From: Comamonas sp. GB3 AK4-5
Lineage (GTDB): Bacteria; Pseudomonadota; Gammaproteobacteria; Burkholderiales; Burkholderiaceae_C
DNA: 64,000 nucleotides
Reading direction: 5' to 3'
NCBI RefSeq assembly: GCF_041320665.1
Contig: NZ_CP166730.1
Location: 1,550,001-1,614,000, forward strand
The position numbers and the translations under genes are program-made. Under the pieces are notes generated by a model. The model had not been told where the DNA came from and did not search any database. It saw only the letters and a list, made by a program, of their open reading frames with translations. Shown piece by piece: positions 8,736 through 17,908 of this stretch (the first letter of the stretch is position 1; each line of letters begins with the position of its first letter).

Positions 8736-9644
8736 ATGAAGAAATTGAACTTGAAACGCAGAGCCGCACTGCAGCGGCTGGTGGCGGGCACGGCCCTGGC
8801 ATGGACGGGCGCGGGCTGGGGCCAGGCGGCTGCTTCCAAAAAAGAAGCTGCAGGAGCCGTGGCAGCACGCCGCATCATCAGTTTGGGCGGTGCGGTGACC
8901 GAGGCGGTCTATGCCCTGGGCGCTGAGCACATGCTGGTGGCCACGGACACCACCAGCCTTTACCCCGACGCTGCGGCGCGTACACCCAAGGTGGGTTATC
9001 TGCGCCAGCTCTCGGCCGAAGGGGTGCTGTCGCTCCGGCCCGGTGTCGTGATTGGGGCCGGTGAATCCGGCCCGGCCACGGTGCTGGATCAGCTGCGCGC
9101 TGCCGGTGTGCAAGTGGAGGTGGTGGCTGCTACCCATGACTGGGCCGAGGTGCTGGCCAAGCTGCGCATGGCCGGTCGCGCCACCGGCAGGCAGGCGGCG
9201 GCCGAGGCCCTGGCCTTGCAGCTGCAGCAGCAATGGCAGGCCACGCAGGCCGAGGTGGTACGGGCCCGCACGCAGCCCCGTGCACTGTTCATCCTGGCGC
9301 ACAGCGGCACGCCCATGGTGGCTGGCACGGGCACGGCGGCCCATGCCCTGCTGCAGATGGCAGGTGCACAGAATGTGGTGCAGCAGTTCGCGGGCTACCG
9401 GCCGCTGGCGGCCGAGGCCATGGCTGCCGTAGCCCCCCAGGTGCTGGTGACCACCACCCAGGGCCTGGAAGCCATGGGCGGCGAGCAGGCCTTCTGGAAG
9501 CGGCCCGAGCTGGCCTTGACCCCGGCCCACGCCAGGCGTGCCCTAGTGGCCATGGAGGCCAACCACCTGATGGGCTTTGGCCCGCGCCTGCCTTCGGCCG
9601 TGCGCCAACTGCACACGCAATTGCTGCAACAGGTGGTGGCATGA
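8736..9644 (+). CDS. hmuT: Haemin ABC transporter periplasmic binding protein HmuT
   Basis: 302 residues with a basic, Tat-like leader (K-R-R-A-A-L-Q-R) and hydrophobic core to about residue 35. The body is a class III (BtuF/HmuT) binding protein: R-I-I-S-L-G-G-A-V-T-E at the N-lobe, then V-G-Y-L-R-Q-L-S-A-E-G-V-L-S-L-R-P and V-I-G-A-G-E-S-G-P. Binds haem in the periplasm and delivers it to HmuUV. Overlaps hmuU by ATGA. The 91-base gap from hmuS holds a short repeat. Confidence 0.9.
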   Translation: MKKLNLKRRAALQRLVAGTALAWTGAGWGQAAASKKEAAGAVAARRIISLGGAVTEAVYALGAEHMLVATDTTSLYPDAAARTPKVGYLRQLSAEGVLSLRPGVVIGAGESGPATVLDQLRAAGVQVEVVAATHDWAEVLAKLRMAGRATGRQAAAEALALQLQQQWQATQAEVVRARTQPRALFILAHSGTPMVAGTGTAAHALLQMAGAQNVVQQFAGYRPLAAEAMAAVAPQVLVTTTQGLEAMGGEQAFWKRPELALTPAHARRALVAMEANHLMGFGPRLPSAVRQLHTQLLQQVVA

Positions 9645-10732
9645 CCCAGGCCCTGACCCCGCCGGCGAGGGCCGCATGGCGCTTGCCCAGTGGGCGTTTG
9701 GCGCCGGCTGCAGCGCTGGCCGGCTTGGCGCTGCTAGCCGTGCTGACCCTGCTATGGGCCAGTGCCCAAGGTGCTTACGCCATTGCCCCGGGCCAGCTGC
9801 TGCGCATGCTGGGCCAGTGGCTGACCGGGCAGGAGGGGCAGGGCGGCCAGGCCACGCAGGCGCTGGTGTTTTTGCATATCCGCCTGCCACGGCTGATGCT
9901 GGGTGTGGCGGCGGGCGCAGGGCTGGGTCTGGCCGGCGCGCTGATGCAGGGACTGTTTCGCAACCCGCTGGCCGATCCGGGGCTGATTGGTGTCAGCAGC
10001 GGTGCGGCACTGGCGGCGGCCTTCACCATCGTGCTGGGCCAGACCTGGTTGCCGGGCATGAAGCTGGGCCTGGGCAGCTGGGTGCTGGCGCTGGCGGCCT
10101 TTGGAGGCGGCATGGGGGTGACCGTGATGATCTATCTGCTGGCCCAGACCCAGGGCGGCACCCGTGTGGGCTTGATGCTGCTGGCCGGTATTGCCATCAA
10201 TGCACTGGCCGCCGCCGGCCTGGGTTATCTGAGCTATGTGTCCAGCGACGAGCAGTTGCGCAATCTGCAGCTGTGGCTGATGGGCAGCCTGGGCCAGTCG
10301 CACTGGCCTTCGGTGCTGTTGGTGGGCGCTGTGGTGCTGCTGTGTGCGCTGGCGGCGCGGCGCCTGGCCCGGCCGCTGAATGCGCTGGCCCTGGGCGAGG
10401 CCCAGGCCCAGTTGCTGGGCGTGCCGGTGGAGCGCAGCAAACGCCTGATCGTGGTGGTCACGGCCCTGGCCGTGGGCGCCGTGACCTCGGCCACCGGCAT
10501 CATCGGTTTCATCGGCCTGGTGGCCCCCCATGGTGTGCGCCTGATTGCGGGGCCTGACCACCGTGTGGTGCTGCCGGGCTCGGCCCTGCTGGGCGCGGCC
10601 CTGGTGGTCGGGGCCGACGCCCTGGCGCGTACCGTGGTGCAGCCGGCCGAAATGCCCCTGGGCGTGCTGACGGCCTTTGTTGGTGTGCCCCTGTTTTTGT
10701 GGATGCTGCGGCAGTTCAGGAGTGGGCTGTGA
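9641..10732 (+). CDS. hmuU: Haemin ABC transporter permease HmuU (FecCD family)
   Basis: 363 residues with about ten hydrophobic segments. FecCD hallmarks are visible: R-L-P-R near residue 86, G-A-L-M-Q-G-L-F-R-N-P-L-A-D-P-G-L-I-G-V-S-S-G-A, and near the C-terminus the coupling region G-I-I-G-F-I-G-L-V-A-P-H. It forms the inner-membrane channel for haem. The ATG overlaps the hmuT stop, so I set the start there rather than at the much longer open frame upstream. Overlaps hmuV by GTGA. Confidence 0.92.
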   Translation: MTQALTPPARAAWRLPSGRLAPAAALAGLALLAVLTLLWASAQGAYAIAPGQLLRMLGQWLTGQEGQGGQATQALVFLHIRLPRLMLGVAAGAGLGLAGALMQGLFRNPLADPGLIGVSSGAALAAAFTIVLGQTWLPGMKLGLGSWVLALAAFGGGMGVTVMIYLLAQTQGGTRVGLMLLAGIAINALAAAGLGYLSYVSSDEQLRNLQLWLMGSLGQSHWPSVLLVGAVVLLCALAARRLARPLNALALGEAQAQLLGVPVERSKRLIVVVTALAVGAVTSATGIIGFIGLVAPHGVRLIAGPDHRVVLPGSALLGAALVVGADALARTVVQPAEMPLGVLTAFVGVPLFLWMLRQFRSGL

Positions 10733-11634
10733 ATGCTTTGACCGAGGAAGAGGCCGCCATGCTGCAAGGCCTGGAACCAGCCCGGGGTGCGCACGGCGGC
10801 CTGCATTGCCAGGGCCTGCAGATTGCGGCGCAGCGGCGTGGGCCGCTGCTGGCCCAGGTGGATGCCAGGCTGCGCCCGGGGCGGGTGACGGCGATTCTGG
10901 GCCCCAACGGAGCGGGCAAATCCACTCTGCTGGCCGCGCTGTGCGGCCAGCAGCCGGCGCGCCAAGGTCTGCTGCTGTGGGATGGCCAGCCGCTGGCACG
11001 GCAGCCGTCCACCCAGCGCGCCCGCCGCATGGCGGTAATGCACCAGGACACGCAGCTGGCCTTTGCCTTCACCGTGCAGGACGTGGTGGATATGGGGCGC
11101 TACCCGCACCGCCAGGCCCCGGCGCCGGATGAGGCTGCCATCGTGCAGCACTGCCTGCAGGCCACGGGCGTGGCGGCCCTGGCCCAGCGCGAGATGGCTT
11201 CTTTGTCCGGCGGTGAACGTGCCCGGGTGCAGCTGGCGCGGGCGTTGGCGCAAATCCATGGGGTAGCCGGCCCTGAAGGCGATGTGGGCGGCAGCCGCTG
11301 GCTGCTGCTGGACGAGCCCACGGCCGCGCTAGACCTGCAGCACCAGCACCAGGCCATGGCCCTGGTGCGTGCGCGGAGCCGCCAGGACGGCCTGGGCGTG
11401 GTGGTGGTGTTGCATGACCTGAACCTGGCGCTGCGCTATGCCGACGATGTGCTGCTGCTGCCCGGCCAGGGTGCCGCCGCGCAATGGGGAGCTGTGCAGC
11501 AGGTGCTGACCCTGGCCACCATTGCCCGCGTGTGGCGCATGCAGGGCGAGTTTTCGGCCGCCAGCGACGGCACACCGCAATTCATTGCCGGTGCCTGCTG
11601 TAGCCCGCAGCGACAGTCGGATGGCACTGTTTGA
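10729..11634 (+). CDS. hmuV: Haemin ABC transporter ATPase HmuV
   Basis: 301 residues. Walker A G-P-N-G-A-G-K-S-T, Q-loop M-H-Q-D-T-Q, signature L-S-G-G-E-R-A-R-V-Q-L-A-R-A-L, Walker B W-L-L-L-D-E-P-T and the H-loop L-H-D-L-N are all intact, so the ATPase should be functional and power HmuU. The GTG start at 10729 overlaps the hmuU stop; an ATG at 10759 is the alternative. A loop of about ten residues between the signature and Walker B (V-A-G-P-E-G-D-V-G-G) is longer than in typical HmuV. Last gene of the operon. Confidence 0.92.
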   Translation: MNALTEEEAAMLQGLEPARGAHGGLHCQGLQIAAQRRGPLLAQVDARLRPGRVTAILGPNGAGKSTLLAALCGQQPARQGLLLWDGQPLARQPSTQRARRMAVMHQDTQLAFAFTVQDVVDMGRYPHRQAPAPDEAAIVQHCLQATGVAALAQREMASLSGGERARVQLARALAQIHGVAGPEGDVGGSRWLLLDEPTAALDLQHQHQAMALVRARSRQDGLGVVVVLHDLNLALRYADDVLLLPGQGAAAQWGAVQQVLTLATIARVWRMQGEFSAASDGTPQFIAGACCSPQRQSDGTV

Positions 11635-11789
11635 AGCTGGGGGCGCCGCTGCCGCAGAGGCGGTGTGCACCCAGGTTTTTGAGGCTTGTGCAGCGCCTTG
11701 GCCCAGGGGGAGAGCCAATCAGAGGAGAATCCTTGTCAGCGAGCTTCATACCGAACTCGACCACTACAGGCGCGCAAGCGCAGCACAAC

Positions 11790-12110
11790 ATGGAAACCTT
11801 CTCCTCCGACCAAAAGGCCAAACTGCCTTACACCCTGCTGCTGGACCCCGAAACCGGCCGCGCAGCGGCCTACAACAGCACCAACCACCTCATCACCGAC
11901 CAGGCCAGCAAGAAGCTGATTGAGTTTGCGCTGGCCAACGTCAAGCAAGATCTGGCTTTCGACGTGGAAGGGCATGCAGCAACCCCGCACCGCCGCCCGC
12001 CTCCAGCCTGGGCCACACCCGAGGTGCAGGCACGCATGCGCCTGATCTGGATCCAGCGCCCCGCTGGCGACGCCCCTGCGCAAGAGTGGCTGGCCATTCC
12101 CGCCCGGTAA
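11790..12110 (+). CDS. Hypothetical protein
   Basis: 106 residues from the ATG at 11790; the frame stays open upstream into hmuV but that part is compositionally poor. The middle (Y-T-L-L-L-D-P-E-T-G-R, then Q-A-S-K-K-L-I-E-F-A-L-A-N-V-K) looks like a small folded alpha/beta unit, and the last 45 residues are Pro/Ala-rich. No family recognised and no clear SD. It follows hmuV by 155 bases and precedes the antiporter gene; no functional link is evident. Confidence 0.45.
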   Translation: METFSSDQKAKLPYTLLLDPETGRAAAYNSTNHLITDQASKKLIEFALANVKQDLAFDVEGHAATPHRRPPPAWATPEVQARMRLIWIQRPAGDAPAQEWLAIPAR

Positions 12111-12299
12111 AAAACCAGGGCAGCTTGCCCGGGGCGATGCTGGCAGGCGTTGGCTGAGAGGGAGCACTGGGCCAGCCTTTGCCCCATAAGCAGTTGGTGC
12201 TCCTGATTTGGATGCGGCCATGAGACGACCGTCTGCAGCCCGCCGGGTTGCGCCAAAAAGCCCTCAAAATGTGCAGCTGCCCGCGACTTTTGAGCCCCT

Positions 12300-14150
12300 A
12301 TGGAACACCAAGCCCCCATCTGGCTGAGCTACGGCTTTGTCTACCTCAGCGCTGCGGTGCTGGCCGTACCCCTTGCACGGGCCCTGGGCCTGGGCGCCAT
12401 CATTGGCTACCTGGGGGCTGGCATTGCCATGGGGCCCTGGGGCCTGGGCCTGGTCAGCAATGTGGACGACATCCTGCACTTTGCCGAATTTGGCGTGGTG
12501 CTGATGCTGTTCGTCATCGGCCTGGAGCTGCAACCCCAACGGCTGTGGGAGATGCGCAGGCCGATTCTGGGCTGGGGCATGGCGCAGATGCTGGTTTGCA
12601 CGGGCATTTTGTTTGCGGCCGGCTGGGCCCTGGGCTTTTCCTGGCGCACCAGCCTGATTGCGGCCCTGGGTCTGGCGCTGTCGTCCACAGCCATCAGCCT
12701 GCAGGTGTTGGGCGAGCGTAATCTGATGCGCACGCCCAGCGGCCAGGCCAGTTTTTCGATACTGCTGTTCCAGGACGTGGCGGCCATTCCCATCCTGGCC
12801 TTGATTCCGATTCTGGGTGCGGCCAAGGCCGCCGAGGCTGCGCAGGGCGAGCATCTGCTGTGGCTGCAAATTGCCAAGACCGTGGGCACGCTGGCCCTGG
12901 TGGGCCTGGGCGGACGCTGGCTGTTGCGCCCATTGCTGCGCTGGATTGCGCGCAGCCGCACCACAGAGATTTTTACCGCCGCCTCGCTGCTGCTGGTGAT
13001 CGGCATGGCCATGCTGATGGTGCAACTGGGCCTGTCCATGGCCCTGGGCGCCTTTTTGGCCGGCGTGCTGCTGGCCGACAGCGAATACCGCAGCGAGCTG
13101 GAAACCAATATCGAGCCCTTCAAGGGCTTGCTGCTGGGCCTGTTCTTCATGGCCGTGGGCATGAGCATCGACTTCGGCGTGCTGCTGCTGGCCCCCTGGA
13201 CCATGGCCGCTCTGGTGCTGGGCTTTCTGGCGCTCAAGGCCGCCGTGCTGTGGCTGCTGGCGCGCCGCATGCAACTGCCCTGGCGTGAGCGTCCGGTGTT
13301 CACGCTGCTGCTGGCGCAGGGCGGGGAATTTGCCTTTGTGGTGTTCCAGAACGCGGCCCAGTACCAGGTGTTCGAGCGCAGCGTCTCGTCCATGCTCGTG
13401 GCGGCTGTGGCTCTGTCCATGCTGCTGGGCCCTTTGCTGCTGGTGCTGCTGGACAAGCTGCTGCTGGGGCGGAGCGTCTGCGAGATCGAAGAGCCCCAGG
13501 CCGAGGAGATTGCCGAGCCCCAGGATGCGCAAATCATCATTGCCGGCTTTGGTCGCTATGGACAGATCGTGGCCCGCGTGCTGCTGGCCCAGGGCATTCC
13601 CTCCACCATCCTGGACCACAGCGTGGAAATGCTGGAGGTGGCCCACACCTTTGGCTACCGGGTGTTCTTTGGCGATGCCACACGCATGGACCTGCTGCGC
13701 ATTGCCGGCGCCGAAAAGGCGAAAATTTTGGTGATTGCCGTGGACTCGGCCGAGCAGTCCATCAAGATCGCCACGCTGGCGCGCAAGCATTTCCCCCAGC
13801 TGCAGATCGTGGCCCGGGCGCGCGATATGAACCATTGGTACCAGCTGCGCGATCTGGGTGTGCAGCATGCGGAGCGCGAGGTCTTCGAGTCCAGTCTGCT
13901 GTCGGCACGCAGCGTGCTGGAACTGGCGGGCCAAAGCCTCGAGCAGGCCGAACGCATGACAGAGCGCTTTCGTGCCCACAACCTGGAGCTGGCCGAGCGC
14001 ATGTACCCCCACCATAAAGACCGCGCCCAGCTGATTGCCGTGGCCAAGCAGGGGCGTGAGCAACTGGTGGAGCAAATGGCCAGGGAGCGGCAGGAGGCAG
14101 AAGAAGCCGAGGCCGCAGAAAAGTCGCAGCAGGCCGCCAAGCCGGACTGA
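12300..14150 (+). CDS. KefB/KefC-type monovalent cation:proton antiporter
   Basis: 616 residues. The N-terminal ~385 residues hold about twelve membrane segments of the CPA2 Na+/H+ exchanger family (G-Y-L-G-A-G-I-A-M-G-P, F-G-V-V-L-M-L-F-V-I-G-L-E-L, L-L-F-Q-D-V-A-A-I-P). A cytoplasmic TrkA-N/RCK domain follows at about 408-530 with the nucleotide-binding G-F-G-R-Y-G-Q. The charged C-terminal tail is rich in Glu, Gln and Ala and is probably a coiled coil. Kef systems export K+ in exchange for H+, gated by glutathione adducts in E. coli; glutathione gating here is not proven, and no kefF/kefG partner lies alongside. Confidence 0.9.
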   Translation: MEHQAPIWLSYGFVYLSAAVLAVPLARALGLGAIIGYLGAGIAMGPWGLGLVSNVDDILHFAEFGVVLMLFVIGLELQPQRLWEMRRPILGWGMAQMLVCTGILFAAGWALGFSWRTSLIAALGLALSSTAISLQVLGERNLMRTPSGQASFSILLFQDVAAIPILALIPILGAAKAAEAAQGEHLLWLQIAKTVGTLALVGLGGRWLLRPLLRWIARSRTTEIFTAASLLLVIGMAMLMVQLGLSMALGAFLAGVLLADSEYRSELETNIEPFKGLLLGLFFMAVGMSIDFGVLLLAPWTMAALVLGFLALKAAVLWLLARRMQLPWRERPVFTLLLAQGGEFAFVVFQNAAQYQVFERSVSSMLVAAVALSMLLGPLLLVLLDKLLLGRSVCEIEEPQAEEIAEPQDAQIIIAGFGRYGQIVARVLLAQGIPSTILDHSVEMLEVAHTFGYRVFFGDATRMDLLRIAGAEKAKILVIAVDSAEQSIKIATLARKHFPQLQIVARARDMNHWYQLRDLGVQHAEREVFESSLLSARSVLELAGQSLEQAERMTERFRAHNLELAERMYPHHKDRAQLIAVAKQGREQLVEQMARERQEAEEAEAAEKSQQAAKPD

Positions 14151-14306
14151 GTGGGTTGAGTTGCTACCCCATGTCTGGCTCTGGCCTACCGGCGCAGCGT
14201 GGAAGGGGTGCAGACCGGGCGGGTATACCGTGTGCATGGCTGAGCTCCTACCCACACGCTTGATTTTTTGAGAGCGTGCTGTGCAGGCCTGCACATGGTT
14301 TGAAAG

Positions 14307-15072
14307 CTATTTGTCCTGATTAGCCACATACCTCAGATGAAGCGTCACGACGAATTGTGCTGCTGTTTGCACATGACATTCCGAGACCGGGACTCGCCCC
14401 GGCAGGCGACTTCATTTTCTTGAACGCTCAAGAAAACGAAGCAAAAGAAACCGCCCCTGCTGCCCATGTCCCTGCGCTTCGCTGCGGGCAAGTTCGGTGC
14501 TCCATCCCAGGGCGGCGCCGCAGAACTCGCTGCGCGGCATAGCCGCTTCACTCAAACAACCGCGGCGAGTCAGTTCACGAAGCAGCTGTGTCCTGCGGCA
14601 CAGCTGCCCGCCCCGGGCTCTGCGCGCCGAGCCATGGGCAAAAGGGGGAAGGCGGGAGCCGAATACCTGTCCTGCGTGGACTGCGCTGTAGGCGAACCTT
14701 ATCTCTAAACCCTCAATGCCCGGGGCTTCGTCACACTGCTGGCGCTGCGGTTGTCCCCATACACGCCTGCGGCGCACAGCACACAGGGCCGCATGGCTGC
14801 CGAAGGACAGTCATGCTTCGTCAACTGACTTGCCGCGGCTGTTCGAGCGGAGCGCTGAAAGCGCAAAGCGAGTTCCGCGGCAGGCCCGGTGTGTTGGGTG
14901 ACGCAGGTTGCCCTGGCGCGACAGCGCTGGGGACGGGGATAGCAGGGGCGTGTTCTTTGGCTCCTTTCTTGCACGAGCAAGAAAGGAGCTCGCCCGCCGG
15001 GGCGAACTCCCGGCTTCGGAACATCACTTCACAACAGTGCCTGAGACAAGTATCTAATCAGGCTATTTGTCC
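14307..15072. mobile_element. Non-coding inverted-repeat element with flanking direct repeats
   Basis: The gap between the antiporter and the DUF2798 gene is mostly filled by a 748-bp unit (14315-15062) whose two arms are imperfect inverted copies of each other. Outer ends are CCTGATTAG (14315-14323) and CTAATCAGG (15054-15062). Both are flanked on the outside by the direct repeat CTATTTGT (14307-14314 and 15063-15070), as expected of a target-site duplication. Each arm has a stable hairpin (14415-14436 and 14961-14988) whose stem differs between arms by paired changes. A shared block (14561-14584 versus the complement of 14814-14838) is about 90% identical. No plausible gene inside. Confidence 0.7.
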
Positions 15073-15140
15073 GTGAAAACCAAGAGCATCCTACGCAGGA
15101 TGCTCTCTTTTTATCTAGGTGCTACCAGCCATGCAGGCCA

Positions 15141-15419
15141 TCAGATATCCACGGTGGCCGCCACCAAGCGTGTGACCAGGGGGCGCACCAGCATCACGCA
15201 GGCAAAGGCAATGGGCATGGCGAACACATAGGCGCCCAGCACGCGCAGCAGATAGCCGTTGCTGAAGCCGCTGTTGATGCCGACGATGGCCGCACACATC
15301 AGCAGGGCCATGATGGCCGACATATAGAAGGCAAACACCACGGGGGCGTAGGGGCGGGGCAGTTTGCGGCGGGTGCGTGCCGCAGCGGGCTGGGAAGAGG
15401 GGGTGGATGTACGTGTCAT
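15141..15419 (-). CDS. DUF2798 family small membrane protein
   Basis: 92 residues: a basic, Ser/Pro-rich N-terminus, then two transmembrane segments (about residues 27-50 and 58-80) with the DUF2798 pattern F-Y-M-S-A-I-M-A and A-Y-V-F-A-M-P-I-A-F-A-C-V-M-L-V-R-P. The family has no assigned function. It is transcribed away from a LysR gene 145 bases upstream, a usual arrangement for a regulator and its target, so control by that regulator is plausible but not demonstrated. Confidence 0.85.
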   Translation of the reverse strand: MTRTSTPSSQPAAARTRRKLPRPYAPVVFAFYMSAIMALLMCAAIVGINSGFSNGYLLRVLGAYVFAMPIAFACVMLVRPLVTRLVAATVDI

Positions 15420-15564
15420 GGTGTGTGTTGCTTGTTGTGCCGGGCGGGGCGCTACGGTCGAATGGGCAGACTGTACGCAGCAGCTGCTCGCAGCGGTAGC
15501 GCAGCGCAGCTTGCTAGACTCGTAAGTTAAATTTACGAATTGATCGCTCCATCAGTTATTGGAT

Positions 15565-16632
15565 ATGCCGAATCTGCGCGCCATCGAAACCTTTGTCAAA
15601 GCCCTGGAGGGAGGCTCCATCGCCTCGGCAGCGCGCCAGCTGGGCATCACGCCGGCGGCGGCCAGCCAGAACATCGCGCGGCTGGAGCGCGAGCTGGGCA
15701 CACGCTTGATCACCCGCACCACGCGCTCCATGGCACTGACCGAGGCCGGCGAGCGCTATCTGGCGCGGGTGGCGCCGGTGCTGGGTGAGCTGGAAAAAGC
15801 CCAGTCCGATCTGTCGCAGCTGCATGGCGAGCTGCAGGGCCGGCTGCGCATTGCCTGTATGGCCGCTTTTGGCCGCCATGTACTGGCGCCGTTGCTGCCG
15901 GCCTTTGCCGCGCGCCATCCCAAGCTGTCGCTGGAACTGCTGAATGTGGACCGGCAGGTGGATGTGCTCAAGGAGGATGTGGACATCAGCGTGCGCTACC
16001 GCGATGTGCTGGAGCCGGGCATGGCCGTGCGCCCCCTGGTGGAGGTGCCGCGCAGGTTGTATGCCGCTCCGGCCTATCTGCAGGCCCATGGCTGGCCGCG
16101 CACGGCCGAGGACTTGCTGCAGCACCGCTGCCTGCTGTACCGGCGCGAGATGGATGGGCGCATCATGCGCTGGCCGTTTTACAGCGAAGGCCGGCGTGTG
16201 GAGCCGCAACTGTGCATTGCCGCCATTGCCAACGACATCGACGCGCTGGTGGAGATGGCGGTGGCCGGGGGCGGCCTGATCTGGGCCGGCTTCTTTCTGG
16301 TGCACGAGCAGGTGCGCCAGGGGCGCCTGGTGCATTTGCCCATGCCTCCCATGCCGCCGGTGCAGGCCTATGGCGCGGGCCAGGCCCTGCAGTTCGTGGA
16401 AGAGACGCTGGACTTTTTTGCCTGCTTTCGCGACCGGCAATATGTGCCGGCCAAGGTGAGGGCGCTGGTGGACTATCTGCTCGAAGTGCTGCCCCTGCAG
16501 CCAAAGCTGCAGATCCCGTTGGCAGCGCTTGGAAAGCAAGACAGCCTCACGGCAAACCGGGAGGCTGTCGCTGGCGAGCGCGTGGTCCGCCGGGCTCAGA
16601 GCGTGTTCACGATCTCTACGCAGGCGCGTTGA
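15565..16632 (+). CDS. LysR family regulator with a C-terminus extended by an inserted element
   Basis: 355 residues, longer than the typical ~300. The N-terminal helix-turn-helix (L-R-A-I-E-T-F-V, S-A-A-R-Q-L-G-I-T-P-A-A-A-S-Q-N-I-A-R-L-E) and effector domain are complete by about residue 305. The last ten residues (S-V-F-T-I-S-T-Q-A-R) are encoded by the left end of a 267-bp MITE-like element. Removing the element and one TCA copy restores a TAA stop right after R-R-A-Q (345 residues). ATG at 15565 preferred over TTG at 15559. Divergent from the DUF2798 gene, its likely target. Confidence 0.9.
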   Translation: MPNLRAIETFVKALEGGSIASAARQLGITPAAASQNIARLERELGTRLITRTTRSMALTEAGERYLARVAPVLGELEKAQSDLSQLHGELQGRLRIACMAAFGRHVLAPLLPAFAARHPKLSLELLNVDRQVDVLKEDVDISVRYRDVLEPGMAVRPLVEVPRRLYAAPAYLQAHGWPRTAEDLLQHRCLLYRREMDGRIMRWPFYSEGRRVEPQLCIAAIANDIDALVEMAVAGGGLIWAGFFLVHEQVRQGRLVHLPMPPMPPVQAYGAGQALQFVEETLDFFACFRDRQYVPAKVRALVDYLLEVLPLQPKLQIPLAALGKQDSLTANREAVAGERVVRRAQSVFTISTQAR

Positions 16633-16865
16633 AGCGCAATCGGGATGAGTTCGAAGTGATGAGGCGCAGCTTGCACCCGTGTGCAAGCTGTGCTTCAGCG
16701 CTAGAAAATAGCCCGATTTCGCTCCAACCCGAAGGGCCAGTGGCTTTGCGGGCGGTCTACGGTGTTGCGAATCCTCGCAATAGCGCGGCTATTGCTGCGG
16801 TATCGCGCCTTGTATCCCATCCCGCAAAGACACTGGCGCGTCGCGAGGAGATCGTGAACACGCTC
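16599..16865. mobile_element. 267-bp MITE-like element with 18-bp terminal inverted repeats
   Basis: The ends are perfect inverted repeats, GAGCGTGTTCACGATCTC (16599-16616) and its complement (16848-16865), flanked by the direct repeat TCA (16596-16598, 16866-16868). The interior has no gene but strong secondary structure: hairpins at 16667-16690 (10-bp stem) and 16777-16795 (8-bp stem), and a 17-nt arm at 16736-16752 pairing with 16821-16837 at 16 of 17 positions. It lies between the converging LysR and ppsR genes. The right-hand TCA is the ppsR stop codon read on the minus strand. Confidence 0.8.
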
Positions 16866-17690
16866 TCAGTAATGGCCCAGGCGCTCGGGCAGCACTTCCT
16901 GCAAGATGGTGGTGGCGATCTCTTCGATGGACTTGGTGGTGGTCGACAGCCACTTGATGCTGCTGCGGCGCATCATGGCCTCGGCCTCGGCCACTTCATG
17001 GCGGCAGTTTTCCAGGCTGGCGTATTTGGAGTCCGGGCGGCGTTCGTTGCGGATGGACGACAAACGGCTGGGGTCAATCGTCAGGCCAAACAGTTTTTTG
17101 CGCAGCGGCTCCAGCGCCGGGGGCAGCTGGCGACGGTCAAAGTCCTCGGGAATCAAGGGGTAGTTGCCCACTTTCAGGCCGAACTGCATGGCCAGGTACA
17201 GGCTGGTCGGGGTCTTGCCCGAGCGGCTCACGCCCACCAGGATCACATCGGCGCCGGCCAGGTCGCGGTTGCTCTGGCCGTCGTCATGGGCCAGGGTGTA
17301 GTTGATGGCCTCCATGCGGTCGAAGTATTCCTTGCTGTGGCTGACGTCCGAAAAGCGCCCCACACGGTGCATGGATTTTTCGCCCAGCTCGTCTTCCAGC
17401 GGCTGCACAAAGGTGCCGAACATGTCCAGCAGCATGCCTTTGCAGCCGTTTTTGATGATTTGCTGGACTTCGGGGTGCACCACGGTGGTGAAGACGATGG
17501 GCTTTTTGCCCTCCACATCACCGGCGTGGTTGATCTGGCGCACGGCCTGGTGGGCCTTGTCCGCCGAGTCCACAAAGGGAATGCGCACCAGGCGGGGCTT
17601 GACGTTGAACTGGGTCATCAAGGCCGAGCCAAAGGTCTCGGCGGTAATACCTGTGCCGTCCGAGACGACAAAAACGGTGCGCGTATGCAT
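16866..17690 (-). CDS. ppsR: PEP synthase regulatory protein (kinase/pyrophosphorylase, DUF299)
   Basis: 274 residues from the ATG at 17690. Matches the bifunctional PpsR family that inactivates PEP synthase by ADP-dependent phosphorylation of a threonine and reactivates it by phosphate-dependent dephosphorylation. The N-terminus [13 protein letters not shown], the central R-V-G-R-F-S-D-V, and the P-loop-like G-V-S-R-S-G-K-T are intact. It is divergent from ppsA, its substrate, the usual order in betaproteobacteria. The stop codon TGA corresponds to the right-hand target duplication of the adjacent 267-bp element, so the C-terminus (L-G-H-Y) is unaltered by the insertion. Confidence 0.95.
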   Translation of the reverse strand: MHTRTVFVVSDGTGITAETFGSALMTQFNVKPRLVRIPFVDSADKAHQAVRQINHAGDVEGKKPIVFTTVVHPEVQQIIKNGCKGMLLDMFGTFVQPLEDELGEKSMHRVGRFSDVSHSKEYFDRMEAINYTLAHDDGQSNRDLAGADVILVGVSRSGKTPTSLYLAMQFGLKVGNYPLIPEDFDRRQLPPALEPLRKKLFGLTIDPSRLSSIRNERRPDSKYASLENCRHEVAEAEAMMRRSSIKWLSTTTKSIEEIATTILQEVLPERLGHY

Positions 17691-17908
17691 GGCAGTGCCC
17701 AATGTCAAAAAAACGAACAGCCCGCAGTCGACCTAGACTTTGTACGGCGAGCCTACAATGGCGCCCATTATTCCCAATTTCACCCCCACGTTCGCACAAC
17801 ACCAACATCCAGAACAGCAAAGTGTGTGCTGCCAGATGTGGGGGATTTGCTGCAGGGCTGCCGAGCAGGCCTGAGCGAATGAGCCGGTTTTTAACTTTGG
17901 AGCTTCCC

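Noticed and set aside
14411..15030. Small open frames inside the inverted-repeat element considered as genes.
   Set aside because: They are fragmentary, not shared in frame between the arms, and the compensatory hairpin changes favour non-coding structure.
17754..17759. TACAAT as a -10 box for ppsA.
   Set aside because: No convincing -35 element at 16-18 bases upstream; I kept it out of the features.
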